Shown here in pieces: positions 1 through 7,434 of a DNA stretch of 64,000 nucleotides; within the stretch, counting starts at the first letter, position 1; each line of letters starts with the position of its first letter. The stretch is from the NCBI GenBank assembly GCA_020724265.1, contig DYHH01000009.1, positions 62,001-126,000 on the forward strand, given 5' to 3'. The notes below the pieces were generated by a model. The model made no database searches, was not told the origin of the DNA, and saw only the letters and a program-made list of their open reading frames with translations. This DNA comes from Melioribacter roseus. GTDB taxonomy: Bacteria; Bacteroidota; Ignavibacteria; Ignavibacteriales; Melioribacteraceae. A program made the position numbers and the translations under genes.

Positions 1-1083
1 GTCAATACCTAGATGAACAAAGATTGGGGCAACAACCGGAACAATTATAAATGTTATCTCGATAAAATCTATAAAGAAACCTGCGATAAAAATTATTAGC
101 ATAACTATCAAAAGAAAATGATGCGGTTCAATTTCTGAAATTAGTTCCGTTAAGTATCTATCACCACCCATCCCTCTGAAGACAAGTCCAAATGCAGAGG
201 CGCCGACAAGAATTAAGAATGCCATGCTTGTTAAACGAGTTGTTTGTACCATAACTTCGTTTAGAGTTTTCAAAGAAAATTTCTTTCTGAACAATGTAAG
301 GACAGTAGCACCAAGTGCGCCGATAGCTGCGGCTTCTGTTGGGGATGCAACCCCCGCAAATATTGACCCTAATACCGCAATGATTAATACAACCGGGGCA
401 ATAAATGCACCTGCAATTTTTTTATACATATTTCTCGTTCTAAAAATTTCAAGTTCTTCCTTTGGCATTGCAGGTAGATTTTGGGGATTTAAAAATGTTG
501 TCAAAATTATCCATCCCAAATAAAGAGCTACAAGAATAAAACCGGGAATAACAGCCGCCATAAATAAATCACCAACAGAAATATTTAAAACACTTCCTAG
601 AAGAACCAGAACTATGCTTGGAGGTATGATTTGACCTAATGTACCCGAAGCGGATATTATACCACATGCACTTTTCGGATTATATCCGCGTTTAAGCATA
701 GTAGGTAAACTCAAAACTCCCATAGTCACAACAGTTGCACCAACTATCCCGGTTGCTGCAGCAAGCATTGCACCAACAATAAGAACCGAAATCGCTAATC
801 CCCCTTTTAATTTTCCGAAAAGTAAAGCCATCGTTTCTAATAGATCTTCAGCTAAGCCGGATTTTTCAAACATAACGCCCATGAAAATAAATAAAGGTAC
901 CGCGATCAAAATATAATTATTCATTATTCCCCAAATTCGAAGGGGAAGAAGATTGAAAAATTCTATTCCGAATGTAAACAGCCCGAATATTATTGAAGCT
1001 CCGCCCAATGTAAAGGCAACAGGGTATCCTGTCAGAAGCAGAAGTAATACAACAATAAAGAATATTATAGGGAAAGCATCCAA
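1..1083 (-). CDS. dctM: TRAP transporter large permease DctM (3' end outside window)
   Basis: This is the large membrane subunit of a tripartite ATP-independent periplasmic (TRAP) transporter, the ion-coupled carrier that takes up C4-dicarboxylates or similar organic acids. The frame is open from a TTG at 1083 to the window edge, giving 361 residues of the roughly 430 usual for DctM. The N-terminus has the family's TGYPVAFTLG segment, followed by SGTLGQIIPPSIVL and GVATPTEAAAIG, both typical of DctM, and many hydrophobic helices. The TTG start is chosen because an AGGAG-like site lies 8-10 bases upstream and it begins two bases after the dctQ stop, so the two genes are cotranscribed. The substrate cannot be read from this subunit, and no DctP binding protein is in the window. 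Confidence 0.93.
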   Translation of the reverse strand, partial: MDAFPIIFFIVVLLLLLTGYPVAFTLGGASIIFGLFTFGIEFFNLLPLRIWGIMNNYILIAVPLFIFMGVMFEKSGLAEDLLETMALLFGKLKGGLAISVLIVGAMLAAATGIVGATVVTMGVLSLPTMLKRGYNPKSACGIISASGTLGQIIPPSIVLVLLGSVLNISVGDLFMAAVIPGFILVALYLGWIILTTFLNPQNLPAMPKEELEIFRTRNMYKKIAGAFIAPVVLIIAVLGSIFAGVASPTEAAAIGALGATVLTLFRKKFSLKTLNEVMVQTTRLTSMAFLILVGASAFGLVFRGMGGDRYLTELISEIEPHHFLLIVMLIIFIAGFFIDFIEITFIIVPVVAPIFVHLGID

Positions 1084-1085
1084 AA

Positions 1086-1601
1086 TTATTTCTCTCTCCT
1101 GCTTAACATTTTTATTTTTACAATTGACCTAAGAATTAAAGAGATTCCCTGAAGCAATACAAAGAAAAAAGATATGGGGAGAACAGCTTTTAAAACATAC
1201 CGAGCCGGCAATCCGCCCGGATCGGGAGAGGTTTCGCCAATTTGGAATGAAGTAAATACAAAATATCTTGATGCATATATAATGATTAAGCAAAACGGAA
1301 GTAAAAAAACAATAGTACCTACAAGATCAATTATTGCACGAGATTTTCCTGAGAGTTTTGAATAAATAACATCTACTCTAACATGCTCGTCATATTTCAA
1401 TGTATAAGCAGCAGCCATTAAAAAGATAATTGCAAATAAATGCCATTGAAGCTCCTGCACCGCAACACTGCTGGACTTAAATACATAACGAGTGATTACA
1501 TCATAACATACCAAAATAACTAAGATAATCGTCAGCCAAGAAATATTTTTGCCTATCTTTTCATTAAGTCTGTCTATTTTGAAAGATATCTTTTCTAGCA
1601 T
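1086..1601 (-). CDS. dctQ: TRAP transporter small permease DctQ
   Basis: This is the small membrane subunit that partners DctM. At 171 residues it has normal length, with four hydrophobic stretches (about 18-36, 50-70, 90-112, 135-160). The region around residues 33-56 (DVITRYVF then VQELQWHLFAIIFL) matches the DctQ signature, in which an arginine after helix 1 and a glutamate-tryptophan pair on helix 2 are conserved. It is the first gene of the dctQM operon, reads leftward, and its promoter must lie in the 160-bp gap shared with the divergent gene at 1762. A DctP solute receptor normally accompanies these genes; none is seen upstream, so it may lie beyond the left edge. Confidence 0.92.
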   Translation of the reverse strand: MLEKISFKIDRLNEKIGKNISWLTIILVILVCYDVITRYVFKSSSVAVQELQWHLFAIIFLMAAAYTLKYDEHVRVDVIYSKLSGKSRAIIDLVGTIVFLLPFCLIIIYASRYFVFTSFQIGETSPDPGGLPARYVLKAVLPISFFFVLLQGISLILRSIVKIKMLSRREK

Positions 1602-1761
1602 AAATGAACGATTAGTGGCTTTATTTTCTTAAAATAAGTATAAAAACTTAGACATTTTAGTGCAAATATTATATATTGCTATATAAGATAAAGAGCTCTT
1701 ATAAACGATTTTCTAAGATTAACTATCATTAGGATATTCTAATTGATATTATGGATTATAG
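1602..1761. promoter_or_regulatory. Divergent intergenic region with palindromes
   Basis: This gap must hold the promoters of the leftward dctQM operon and the rightward galactokinase-like gene. Two symmetrical elements are visible: TTATTTT/AAAATAA with a 3-base spacer at 1621-1637, and a perfect 10-base palindrome AAGAGCTCTT at 1691-1700, flanked by TATAAG (1682-1687) and CTTATA (1698-1703). Either could be a regulator site, but no regulator gene is adjacent and I cannot name the protein. Function is inferred from position only. Confidence 0.3.
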
Positions 1762-2940
1762 ATGTCACCTAAAAAAAAATATGGAAGTGAAATTCAAAAT
1801 CTTCTTCAAAATGGTTTCCTCGATAATTTTGGTGATATTGACAATGTTAAATTTCTACTTAGTCCTTCCAGTATAATCCTTTTAGGTGATCATACTCAAT
1901 ACAATGACGGGATACTAATCTCATCAGCTGTAAACAGTTATGTCGGGATTGCCTACAGAAAAGTTAAAAATAGCTATACAATAATTTACGACGGTAAAGT
2001 CTATAAAGGAGAGCCAATAACCGGCTTCAAGCCATCAGATGAGAACGCCCCTATTAGAAGTCTGATAAATATTGTAAACAATCTTATTAAAGAGAATCAT
2101 CTTCTTTGCGGGTTTGAATGTTACATCATAAACCAAACTTCCAAGGTATTCGGTTTAGGAAATCATGCTGCAATTGCAATGGGGTTTTTGAAAGCATTGG
2201 TTCTTTCTTCATGTATAAAATTATCAAATGAAGCTCTCTTGGAATTTGCAGTTAATTCAGAAGCTGAAATTTTTGGTCCGGTTGTATGTAAACCATTGTA
2301 TTATTCTTCATTAGCCCAACGTCCGAGTACTTTACTTTATTATGATACAAGAACAGAATACAAGAAATATTTTCCTATCGAAAAAAACTTGCGGTTAGTT
2401 GTTTGCAATACACTGCAAGAAAAAGATAATTTTCATCAAAATTGTAAAGACAGGATTCTTGAATGCGAAGTGGGTGTTAAGAGCTTACGGCTATATATAT
2501 GGGGTATTAAGAATTTACGTGATGTGGAAGAAAATTTTCTTCAAAGACATATACACATACTGCCAAAGAGGTTATATACCCGTTGTTTATACAATATTGT
2601 TGAAAGAAAAATTGTAGAGGAAGCATACAAAGATCTGAAGAATAACCGGTTTAATAACTTTGGAAAAAAACTTAATCAAACACATAAAAAATTAAGCGAA
2701 CTTTATGAAATTAGTTCGAGTGCAATGGATTTGCTTGTTAGTACTGCAGAAGAATCGAAATTGAGTACAGGCAGTAAAATGTTAAGCTGTTCTTATCACG
2801 ATTCGACAATTAATCTTGTTTTACAAAAAAACACAGACAAGTTTACGTCATATATGGATTCTAACTTTAAGCCAGTTAACGGAACAAAATTACAAATTGA
2901 AAATTACTTGTTCTCCGAAGGTGTTCGTCAAATAAACTAA
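1762..2940 (+). CDS. Degenerate GHMP-kinase / galactokinase-like protein
   Basis: The 392-residue product has the length and order of motifs of a galactokinase. Near residue 37 it has LLGDHTQYNDG, matching the galactokinase signature (consensus LIGEHTDYNGG). Near residue 133 it has VFGLGNHAAIAMG where kinases carry PxGxGLSSSAA. Near residue 336 it has STGSKMLSCSYHDST where kinases carry a GxxMTGAGFGG loop. Both ATP-binding loops have therefore lost their serines or glycines, so catalytic activity is doubtful. It may be a sugar- or nucleotide-sensing pseudokinase, as with yeast Gal3 (analogy only). It stands alone between the TRAP operon and the TPR gene. Fold assignment is fairly secure, function is not. 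Confidence 0.7.
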   Translation: MSPKKKYGSEIQNLLQNGFLDNFGDIDNVKFLLSPSSIILLGDHTQYNDGILISSAVNSYVGIAYRKVKNSYTIIYDGKVYKGEPITGFKPSDENAPIRSLINIVNNLIKENHLLCGFECYIINQTSKVFGLGNHAAIAMGFLKALVLSSCIKLSNEALLEFAVNSEAEIFGPVVCKPLYYSSLAQRPSTLLYYDTRTEYKKYFPIEKNLRLVVCNTLQEKDNFHQNCKDRILECEVGVKSLRLYIWGIKNLRDVEENFLQRHIHILPKRLYTRCLYNIVERKIVEEAYKDLKNNRFNNFGKKLNQTHKKLSELYEISSSAMDLLVSTAEESKLSTGSKMLSCSYHDSTINLVLQKNTDKFTSYMDSNFKPVNGTKLQIENYLFSEGVRQIN

Positions 2941-3061
2941 ACAAGTATTACAACCCGGTTCAAAATTATTCCAAAGTTTCTTATAATTTTCTTACATTAA
3001 TTTCAACTTGATTTTAACACTTCTTAATAATACATTTTCTTCGAAGTAAAAAAGGAATTAT

Positions 3062-4480
3062 ATGTCTTTCTCTGAAGATTTTTTTGATAACAATGAAAAC
3101 GAAAGATTTGATGACAAGGATCTTCAAGCCAAAGTAAAATCATGCAAAGAGATTGTCTCTGCCGGTCAAACCTTTTCTGATCTTGAAAACATCGAAGAAA
3201 CAATAGAACTCTGTTTAGAATTTGATTATATAGATGACGGCTTATTCTTATGCGATGCAGTGCTGGAGATCACACCATACAACTCCGAAATTTGGCAGTT
3301 CAAGGGTATGTTGTTAAACAATAAGTTTGATTTCGAAAACGCATACTATGCTTTCAATAAATCACTTTCTCTTAATCCAAACGATGTAGAATCTTTGATT
3401 AACAAATCAATCGCCGAAGAAAATCTTAACATGCTGAACGATTCTATCGAAACACTTAACAAAGCATTAATACTAGAGCCTAATAATGAAGAAGTGGTAT
3501 TTAGTTTAGGGCTTATTAACGAGCGGCAGGAAAATTATCAGGAAGCAATTGAATATTTCAAAAAAGCAATTGAAATGGATAAATCATATGCTGAAGCCTG
3601 GTATGAATTGGGTTATTGCTATGAGAGTCTTGATGAACTTGATGAAGCATTAAAAGTATATGAGAAATTTCTTGATCTAGAACCGCATAGTCCCACCGGT
3701 TGGTATAATAAAGGGATTGTTCAAGTAAGGATGGGTGACTTTGCAAATGCCGCCGATAGTTTTGAATTATCAATTGCTCTTAAAGATGATTTTGCCAGTT
3801 CTTGGTTTAATCTTGGTGTTGCTTATGCCAACATGAATAAAATAAATGATTCTCTCAATGCATTTAAGAAAGCTGCCGAACTTGACCCTTATGATGAAGC
3901 AATTTACTTAAATATAGGTCAAGCATACGAAGATTTAAGCGATTTGAATATGGCAATCAGAAATTACTCCAAAGCTATTGAAATGGATGAAGATTATTAC
4001 GAAGCTTATCTTGCAAGAGGTTATTGTTACGATATTTTAGGAAAATATAGATTAGCATTACGTGATTTTAACAAAGCAATATCAATAACTACTAATCCTA
4101 CCGATGCATGGTCGGCAAGAGCTGATCTTGAATATTCATTGGGTCATCTTCAAGATTCAATTCAATGTTATATCAACGCTATCGAATCGGATTACAAAAA
4201 CTTTAACGCTTGGTTTAAATTAGCAGAGACTTATATTGAAATTGGTTCTTGGTTGGATGCCTTGGCTGCTTTTGAGGAATGTTTAAATCTTAAACCCGAA
4301 CATGCTAATAGTTATTACGGTAAGGCAAAAATATTTTTCCTTTTGAACAGAACTACAGAAGCAATCTCATGTTTGAAATCTGCATTTAAACTTGATCCGA
4401 CAATAAGAAACGATTTTGCTAAAGAGTTTCCCGAAGTAAAAACATCAAAACTTTTTAATAAGTTAATTCAAGAAAACTAA
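3062..4480 (+). CDS. Tetratricopeptide-repeat protein
   Basis: The protein has 472 residues and is almost entirely TPR units, about eleven between residues 45 and 455. Examples of the repeated 34-residue pattern are NYQEAIEYFKKAIEMDKSYAEAWYELG and DSLNAFKKAAELDPYDEAIYLNIG. There is no signal peptide or membrane segment; the first 40 residues are acidic. TPR arrays form helical scaffolds for protein-protein contacts, and no partner can be read from the sequence. An AAGGAAT ribosome site precedes the ATG. The next gene, aroE, starts 12 bases after the stop, so the two are probably cotranscribed, which is a common arrangement in this phylum. Confidence 0.9.
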   Translation: MSFSEDFFDNNENERFDDKDLQAKVKSCKEIVSAGQTFSDLENIEETIELCLEFDYIDDGLFLCDAVLEITPYNSEIWQFKGMLLNNKFDFENAYYAFNKSLSLNPNDVESLINKSIAEENLNMLNDSIETLNKALILEPNNEEVVFSLGLINERQENYQEAIEYFKKAIEMDKSYAEAWYELGYCYESLDELDEALKVYEKFLDLEPHSPTGWYNKGIVQVRMGDFANAADSFELSIALKDDFASSWFNLGVAYANMNKINDSLNAFKKAAELDPYDEAIYLNIGQAYEDLSDLNMAIRNYSKAIEMDEDYYEAYLARGYCYDILGKYRLALRDFNKAISITTNPTDAWSARADLEYSLGHLQDSIQCYINAIESDYKNFNAWFKLAETYIEIGSWLDALAAFEECLNLKPEHANSYYGKAKIFFLLNRTTEAISCLKSAFKLDPTIRNDFAKEFPEVKTSKLFNKLIQEN

Positions 4481-4492
4481 TCATCTCTTTCA

Positions 4493-5371
4493 ATGCAATC
4501 TTTAAACAAATTTAATCATACAACCCAGATAGTAGGTGTAATCGGTCATCCGATTAAACACTCGTTTTCGCCATTGATGCATAACATCTCTTTTGAAATG
4601 CTTGGTCTTAATTATATTTATCTTCCTTTTGATGTTACAGCTACAAATTTGAAAACGGCTTTAAAGGGAATGGTTGCCTTAGGAATAAGAGGAGTAAATG
4701 TTACTCTTCCGCTTAAAGAGAAGATCGGGCAATATCTTAACGAGATTTCAGATGAGGCAAATATTGTCGGCTCGGTAAACACGGTTGTAAATGACAATGG
4801 TGTTCTGCACGGTTACAATACTGATGTTCACGGAATTATTGAAACCCTGGCTCCGTTTAAAGATGAAATTACCGGTAATATCGTAACGGTAATCGGTTCA
4901 GGCGGATCTTCGCGCAGCGTACTTTATGCTTTAATAAAGGATTTTAAACCGGGCAAGATTAATATTGTTAATAGAACCGCAGATAAAGCCGAGTCATTAA
5001 AAGAATATTTTAGATCAAAAATGCTTTTTGAGAATCTTTCTGCATATGAATTATTTCCCCCTGACCTTGTTTCACTTTTTAATGATTCCAAATTGATTAT
5101 AAATACTACATCTATAGGAATGTCGCCGGATGTAGATGATTCTCCTACAAACATCGACGAATCATTTAATAAAGACCAGATTGTTTTTGATGTTGTTTAT
5201 AATCCTCTTCAGACAAAATTTTTAAAGATGGCAGAATCAAAAGGGGCAATTGCCTTGAACGGTCTGAAGATGTTTGTTGAACAGGGAGCAAAATCCTTCG
5301 AACTTTGGACAGATCAAAAAATGCCGATTGAAAAAATATATCACACAATCAAATCATACATGGAATCTTAA
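4493..5371 (+). CDS. aroE: Shikimate dehydrogenase (NADP+)
   Basis: AroE reduces 3-dehydroshikimate to shikimate in chorismate biosynthesis. The 292-residue protein shows the substrate-binding N-terminal motif VIGHPIKHSFSPLMHN (residues 15-30), VNVTLPLKE with the catalytic lysine near residue 78, NTDVHG near 107, the Rossmann loop GSGGSSRSV near 136, an NRT segment where NADP specificity is set, and the C-terminal LKMFVEQGAKSFELWT near 256-272. All expected family motifs are present. It follows the TPR gene in one transcription unit and its last four bases overlap the end of the convergent aminotransferase gene. Confidence 0.96.
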   Translation: MQSLNKFNHTTQIVGVIGHPIKHSFSPLMHNISFEMLGLNYIYLPFDVTATNLKTALKGMVALGIRGVNVTLPLKEKIGQYLNEISDEANIVGSVNTVVNDNGVLHGYNTDVHGIIETLAPFKDEITGNIVTVIGSGGSSRSVLYALIKDFKPGKINIVNRTADKAESLKEYFRSKMLFENLSAYELFPPDLVSLFNDSKLIINTTSIGMSPDVDDSPTNIDESFNKDQIVFDVVYNPLQTKFLKMAESKGAIALNGLKMFVEQGAKSFELWTDQKMPIEKIYHTIKSYMES

Positions 5372-6576
5372 CTAAGCATTTCAACGGCTTTCTTAAATCT
5401 CTCAACAGCTCTTTCCAGGTTTTCAATTGAACTTGCGTAAGAAACTCTCAAGTATCCCTCGGCACCGAAAGCGCTTCCCGGTACAACGGCAATTTTTGCT
5501 TCTTTTAATAAATGCATTGCAAAATCAAAAGAGTGCTCAATTTTAAAGACTGATGATTTTCGATGAAATAACTTGCTGATATTTGGGAAAAGATAAAATG
5601 CACCTTCGGGTTTATTGCATGTGATGCCTTCAATTTTGTTAAGTTCCGCATGAAGATAGTTTCTACGTTTCTCAAATTCTTGGCGCATATATTCTACAAC
5701 GTCTTGCGGACCTATAAATGCTTCTATAGCTGCTTGCTGAGATATTGATGAGGCATGAGATGTTGAATGACTTTGCAGCTTGTTTATTCCGTCAACTACA
5801 TTTTTCTGTGCCGCAGTATAACCCACTCGCCACCCGGTCATTGCATACGCTTTAGATACACCGTTAATTAATATTGTTCTTCGTTTTGTATCTTCACCTA
5901 ATGTAGGGAAACTTGTAAACTTAAAATCATCATAAGTAAGTTTATCATATATTTCATCGGCTATTACGAATATATGATACCTCGACATTATCTCTGCAAT
6001 TTCCTCAAGTTCTTCCTTTGTATAAGCAGACCCGGTTGGATTCGAGGGATTACATAGTATCATTGCTCTTGTATACGGCGTAATTGCATCAACCAATTGC
6101 TGCGGGGTAAGTTTAAAGTTGTTCTCTTCAGAAGTTTGTACTATTACAGGTGTACCGTGAGCCAATGTTACCATCTGGGGATACGACACCCAGTATGGTG
6201 CCGGAATGATTACTTCATCATCAACATGAACGGTAGCCATAATGGTATTGTAAACGCTTTGTTTAGCACCGTTCGAAACTATTATTTCATCAAGTTCGTA
6301 GCGTAGATCATAATCCCGAATTAAACTTTGTTGAATGGCTTTTCTAAGTTCTACGGTACCGGAGTTAATAGTGTATTTAGTATGTTCTTCATCGATGGCA
6401 CGTTTAGCTGCATCTTTTATATTTTGCGGTGTTGGAAAATCGGGTTCACCGACACTTAAATCAATAACATCTTCTCCTCGTGCTTTCATTGCTTTAGCTT
6501 CACCGGCAACACGCATTGTCGGAGACACACCTACTTTATCTATTCTTTTACAAACGGAAAGTTCATTAACTCTCAT
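5368..6576 (-). CDS. aspC: Aspartate aminotransferase, class I (PLP)
   Basis: A cytosolic PLP enzyme that interconverts aspartate/2-oxoglutarate and oxaloacetate/glutamate. At 402 residues it has the class I layout: DLSVGEPDFPTP near 39-50, the CNPSNPTG loop (175-182), IADEIY with the PLP-pyridine aspartate at 207, the Schiff-base lysine K242 in NGVSKAYAMTGWRVG, and the substrate arginine near the C-terminus in GYLRVSYA. The match is to the bacterial Ib-type aspartate aminotransferases, some of which also accept prephenate, which would fit the neighbouring aroE. The ATG has a GAGGGC ribosome site 7-8 bases upstream. A second, distinct class I enzyme lies at 16742-17959. Confidence 0.92.
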   Translation of the reverse strand: MRVNELSVCKRIDKVGVSPTMRVAGEAKAMKARGEDVIDLSVGEPDFPTPQNIKDAAKRAIDEEHTKYTINSGTVELRKAIQQSLIRDYDLRYELDEIIVSNGAKQSVYNTIMATVHVDDEVIIPAPYWVSYPQMVTLAHGTPVIVQTSEENNFKLTPQQLVDAITPYTRAMILCNPSNPTGSAYTKEELEEIAEIMSRYHIFVIADEIYDKLTYDDFKFTSFPTLGEDTKRRTILINGVSKAYAMTGWRVGYTAAQKNVVDGINKLQSHSTSHASSISQQAAIEAFIGPQDVVEYMRQEFEKRRNYLHAELNKIEGITCNKPEGAFYLFPNISKLFHRKSSVFKIEHSFDFAMHLLKEAKIAVVPGSAFGAEGYLRVSYASSIENLERAVERFKKAVEMLS

Positions 6577-6643
6577 TTTATTGCCCTCTATTTAAATTGC
6601 AGCAAATATAAGAGTTGGAATAATGAGATGAAAGTGAATACTT

Positions 6644-7027
6644 TTAATTACTAATCAAATTAAATGATATATAATTATTTATCAGCTTGAAATGTTTATC
6701 GAATGAATAAAGGATTACATCATTTTGAATAATGTTATCAACTATTATTAAATCGGGGATTCCAAATTTATTTATTCCGTTTTCTAAACAAAGTGTTTGC
6801 ATTTTAATTACCTCCTGCCATCTAATTATTAACGGAATTTTTTCGATTGAGTTGAGAAGATTTATTAACTTAGATTGTTTAGCGACTTTCAAGAAAGGAA
6901 TTAATTCCGCCAAAATTAGATCATTTGTACAGAGTAAATTTTCATCGATAAAAGCATCGAGTTTTTGTGATTTTGACCCGGTCCGGAAATAATCGATCCA
7001 AACAGAACTATCAATTAAAACTTTCAT
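6644..7027 (-). CDS. vapC: VapC-type PIN-domain toxin ribonuclease
   Basis: The 127-residue protein is a complete PIN domain, the Mg-dependent endoribonuclease of type II VapBC systems. The acidic residues of the active site are visible: D6 in IDSSVWIDYF, the glutamate of LAELIPF near 42, the aspartate of GIPDLIIVDN near 92, and the aspartate of YSFDKHF near 108. It overlaps the end of the antitoxin gene by 17 bases, the usual translational coupling in these operons. RNA targets of VapC vary and cannot be predicted here. Confidence 0.92.
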   Translation of the reverse strand: MKVLIDSSVWIDYFRTGSKSQKLDAFIDENLLCTNDLILAELIPFLKVAKQSKLINLLNSIEKIPLIIRWQEVIKMQTLCLENGINKFGIPDLIIVDNIIQNDVILYSFDKHFKLINNYISFNLISN

Positions 7028-7217
7028 CTCTATTTCTCAATTTATCCAAATCTATTTTTAGGTCTAGAGAGCCTTTGAATTTCTTAAGTTCTTTCAACTT
7101 ATTCTTCTGGATAATATTAATTAGAGCATTCTTTATAAGTTCGGTTTTTGTGGAAGCTTTTGTGATTTTCATTGCTTCGTTAATTAATTCTTCCGGTATA
7201 TCTAACGTAGTTCTCAT
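7011..7217 (-). CDS. vapB: VapB-type antitoxin
   Basis: A 68-residue antitoxin that starts MRTTLDIPEELINEAMK, the ribbon-helix-helix N-terminus that binds DNA as a dimer and represses the operon. The C-terminal half, rich in lysine and aspartate (LDLKIDLDKLRNRDE), would wrap the VapC active site. It is the first gene of the pair, has a strong AGGAAGG ribosome site just upstream, and is preceded by repeated palindromic ATGCAT sites that are its probable operator. Confidence 0.9.
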   Translation of the reverse strand: MRTTLDIPEELINEAMKITKASTKTELIKNALINIIQKNKLKELKKFKGSLDLKIDLDKLRNRDESFN

Positions 7218-7232
7218 TTAGCACCTTCCTTT

Positions 7233-7284
7233 TATGCATAAAAATATAATTATTATATGCATAAATCAATATAAAGATGCATAT
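7233..7284 (-). promoter_or_regulatory. Probable vapBC operator (three ATGCAT sites)
   Basis: Three self-complementary ATGCAT cores lie at 7234-7239, 7257-7262 and 7277-7282, two of them extended to TATGCATA. They are 23 and 20 bases apart, about two helical turns, in the 70 bases upstream of vapB. VapB-type ribbon-helix-helix dimers bind short palindromes cooperatively, so this is the likely autoregulatory operator. Binding is inferred, not shown. Confidence 0.55.
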
Positions 7285-7434
7285 ATTATCATGAGATTTT
7301 GAATCATGGAGATATTTTTACAGTCTTAAAATTATTCCATAAATAAACTGATCTAATAAAAGAAACAAAATAATCAACTTGAAAAGAATCTTTCTTTGTT
7401 ATTGATTTGACACGCTAATAAATTGCGGGTAGAA

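Noticed and set aside
224-523. Plus-strand frame of 99 codons
   Set aside because: It lies wholly inside the complementary dctM frame, which has strong family motifs; it is a shadow.
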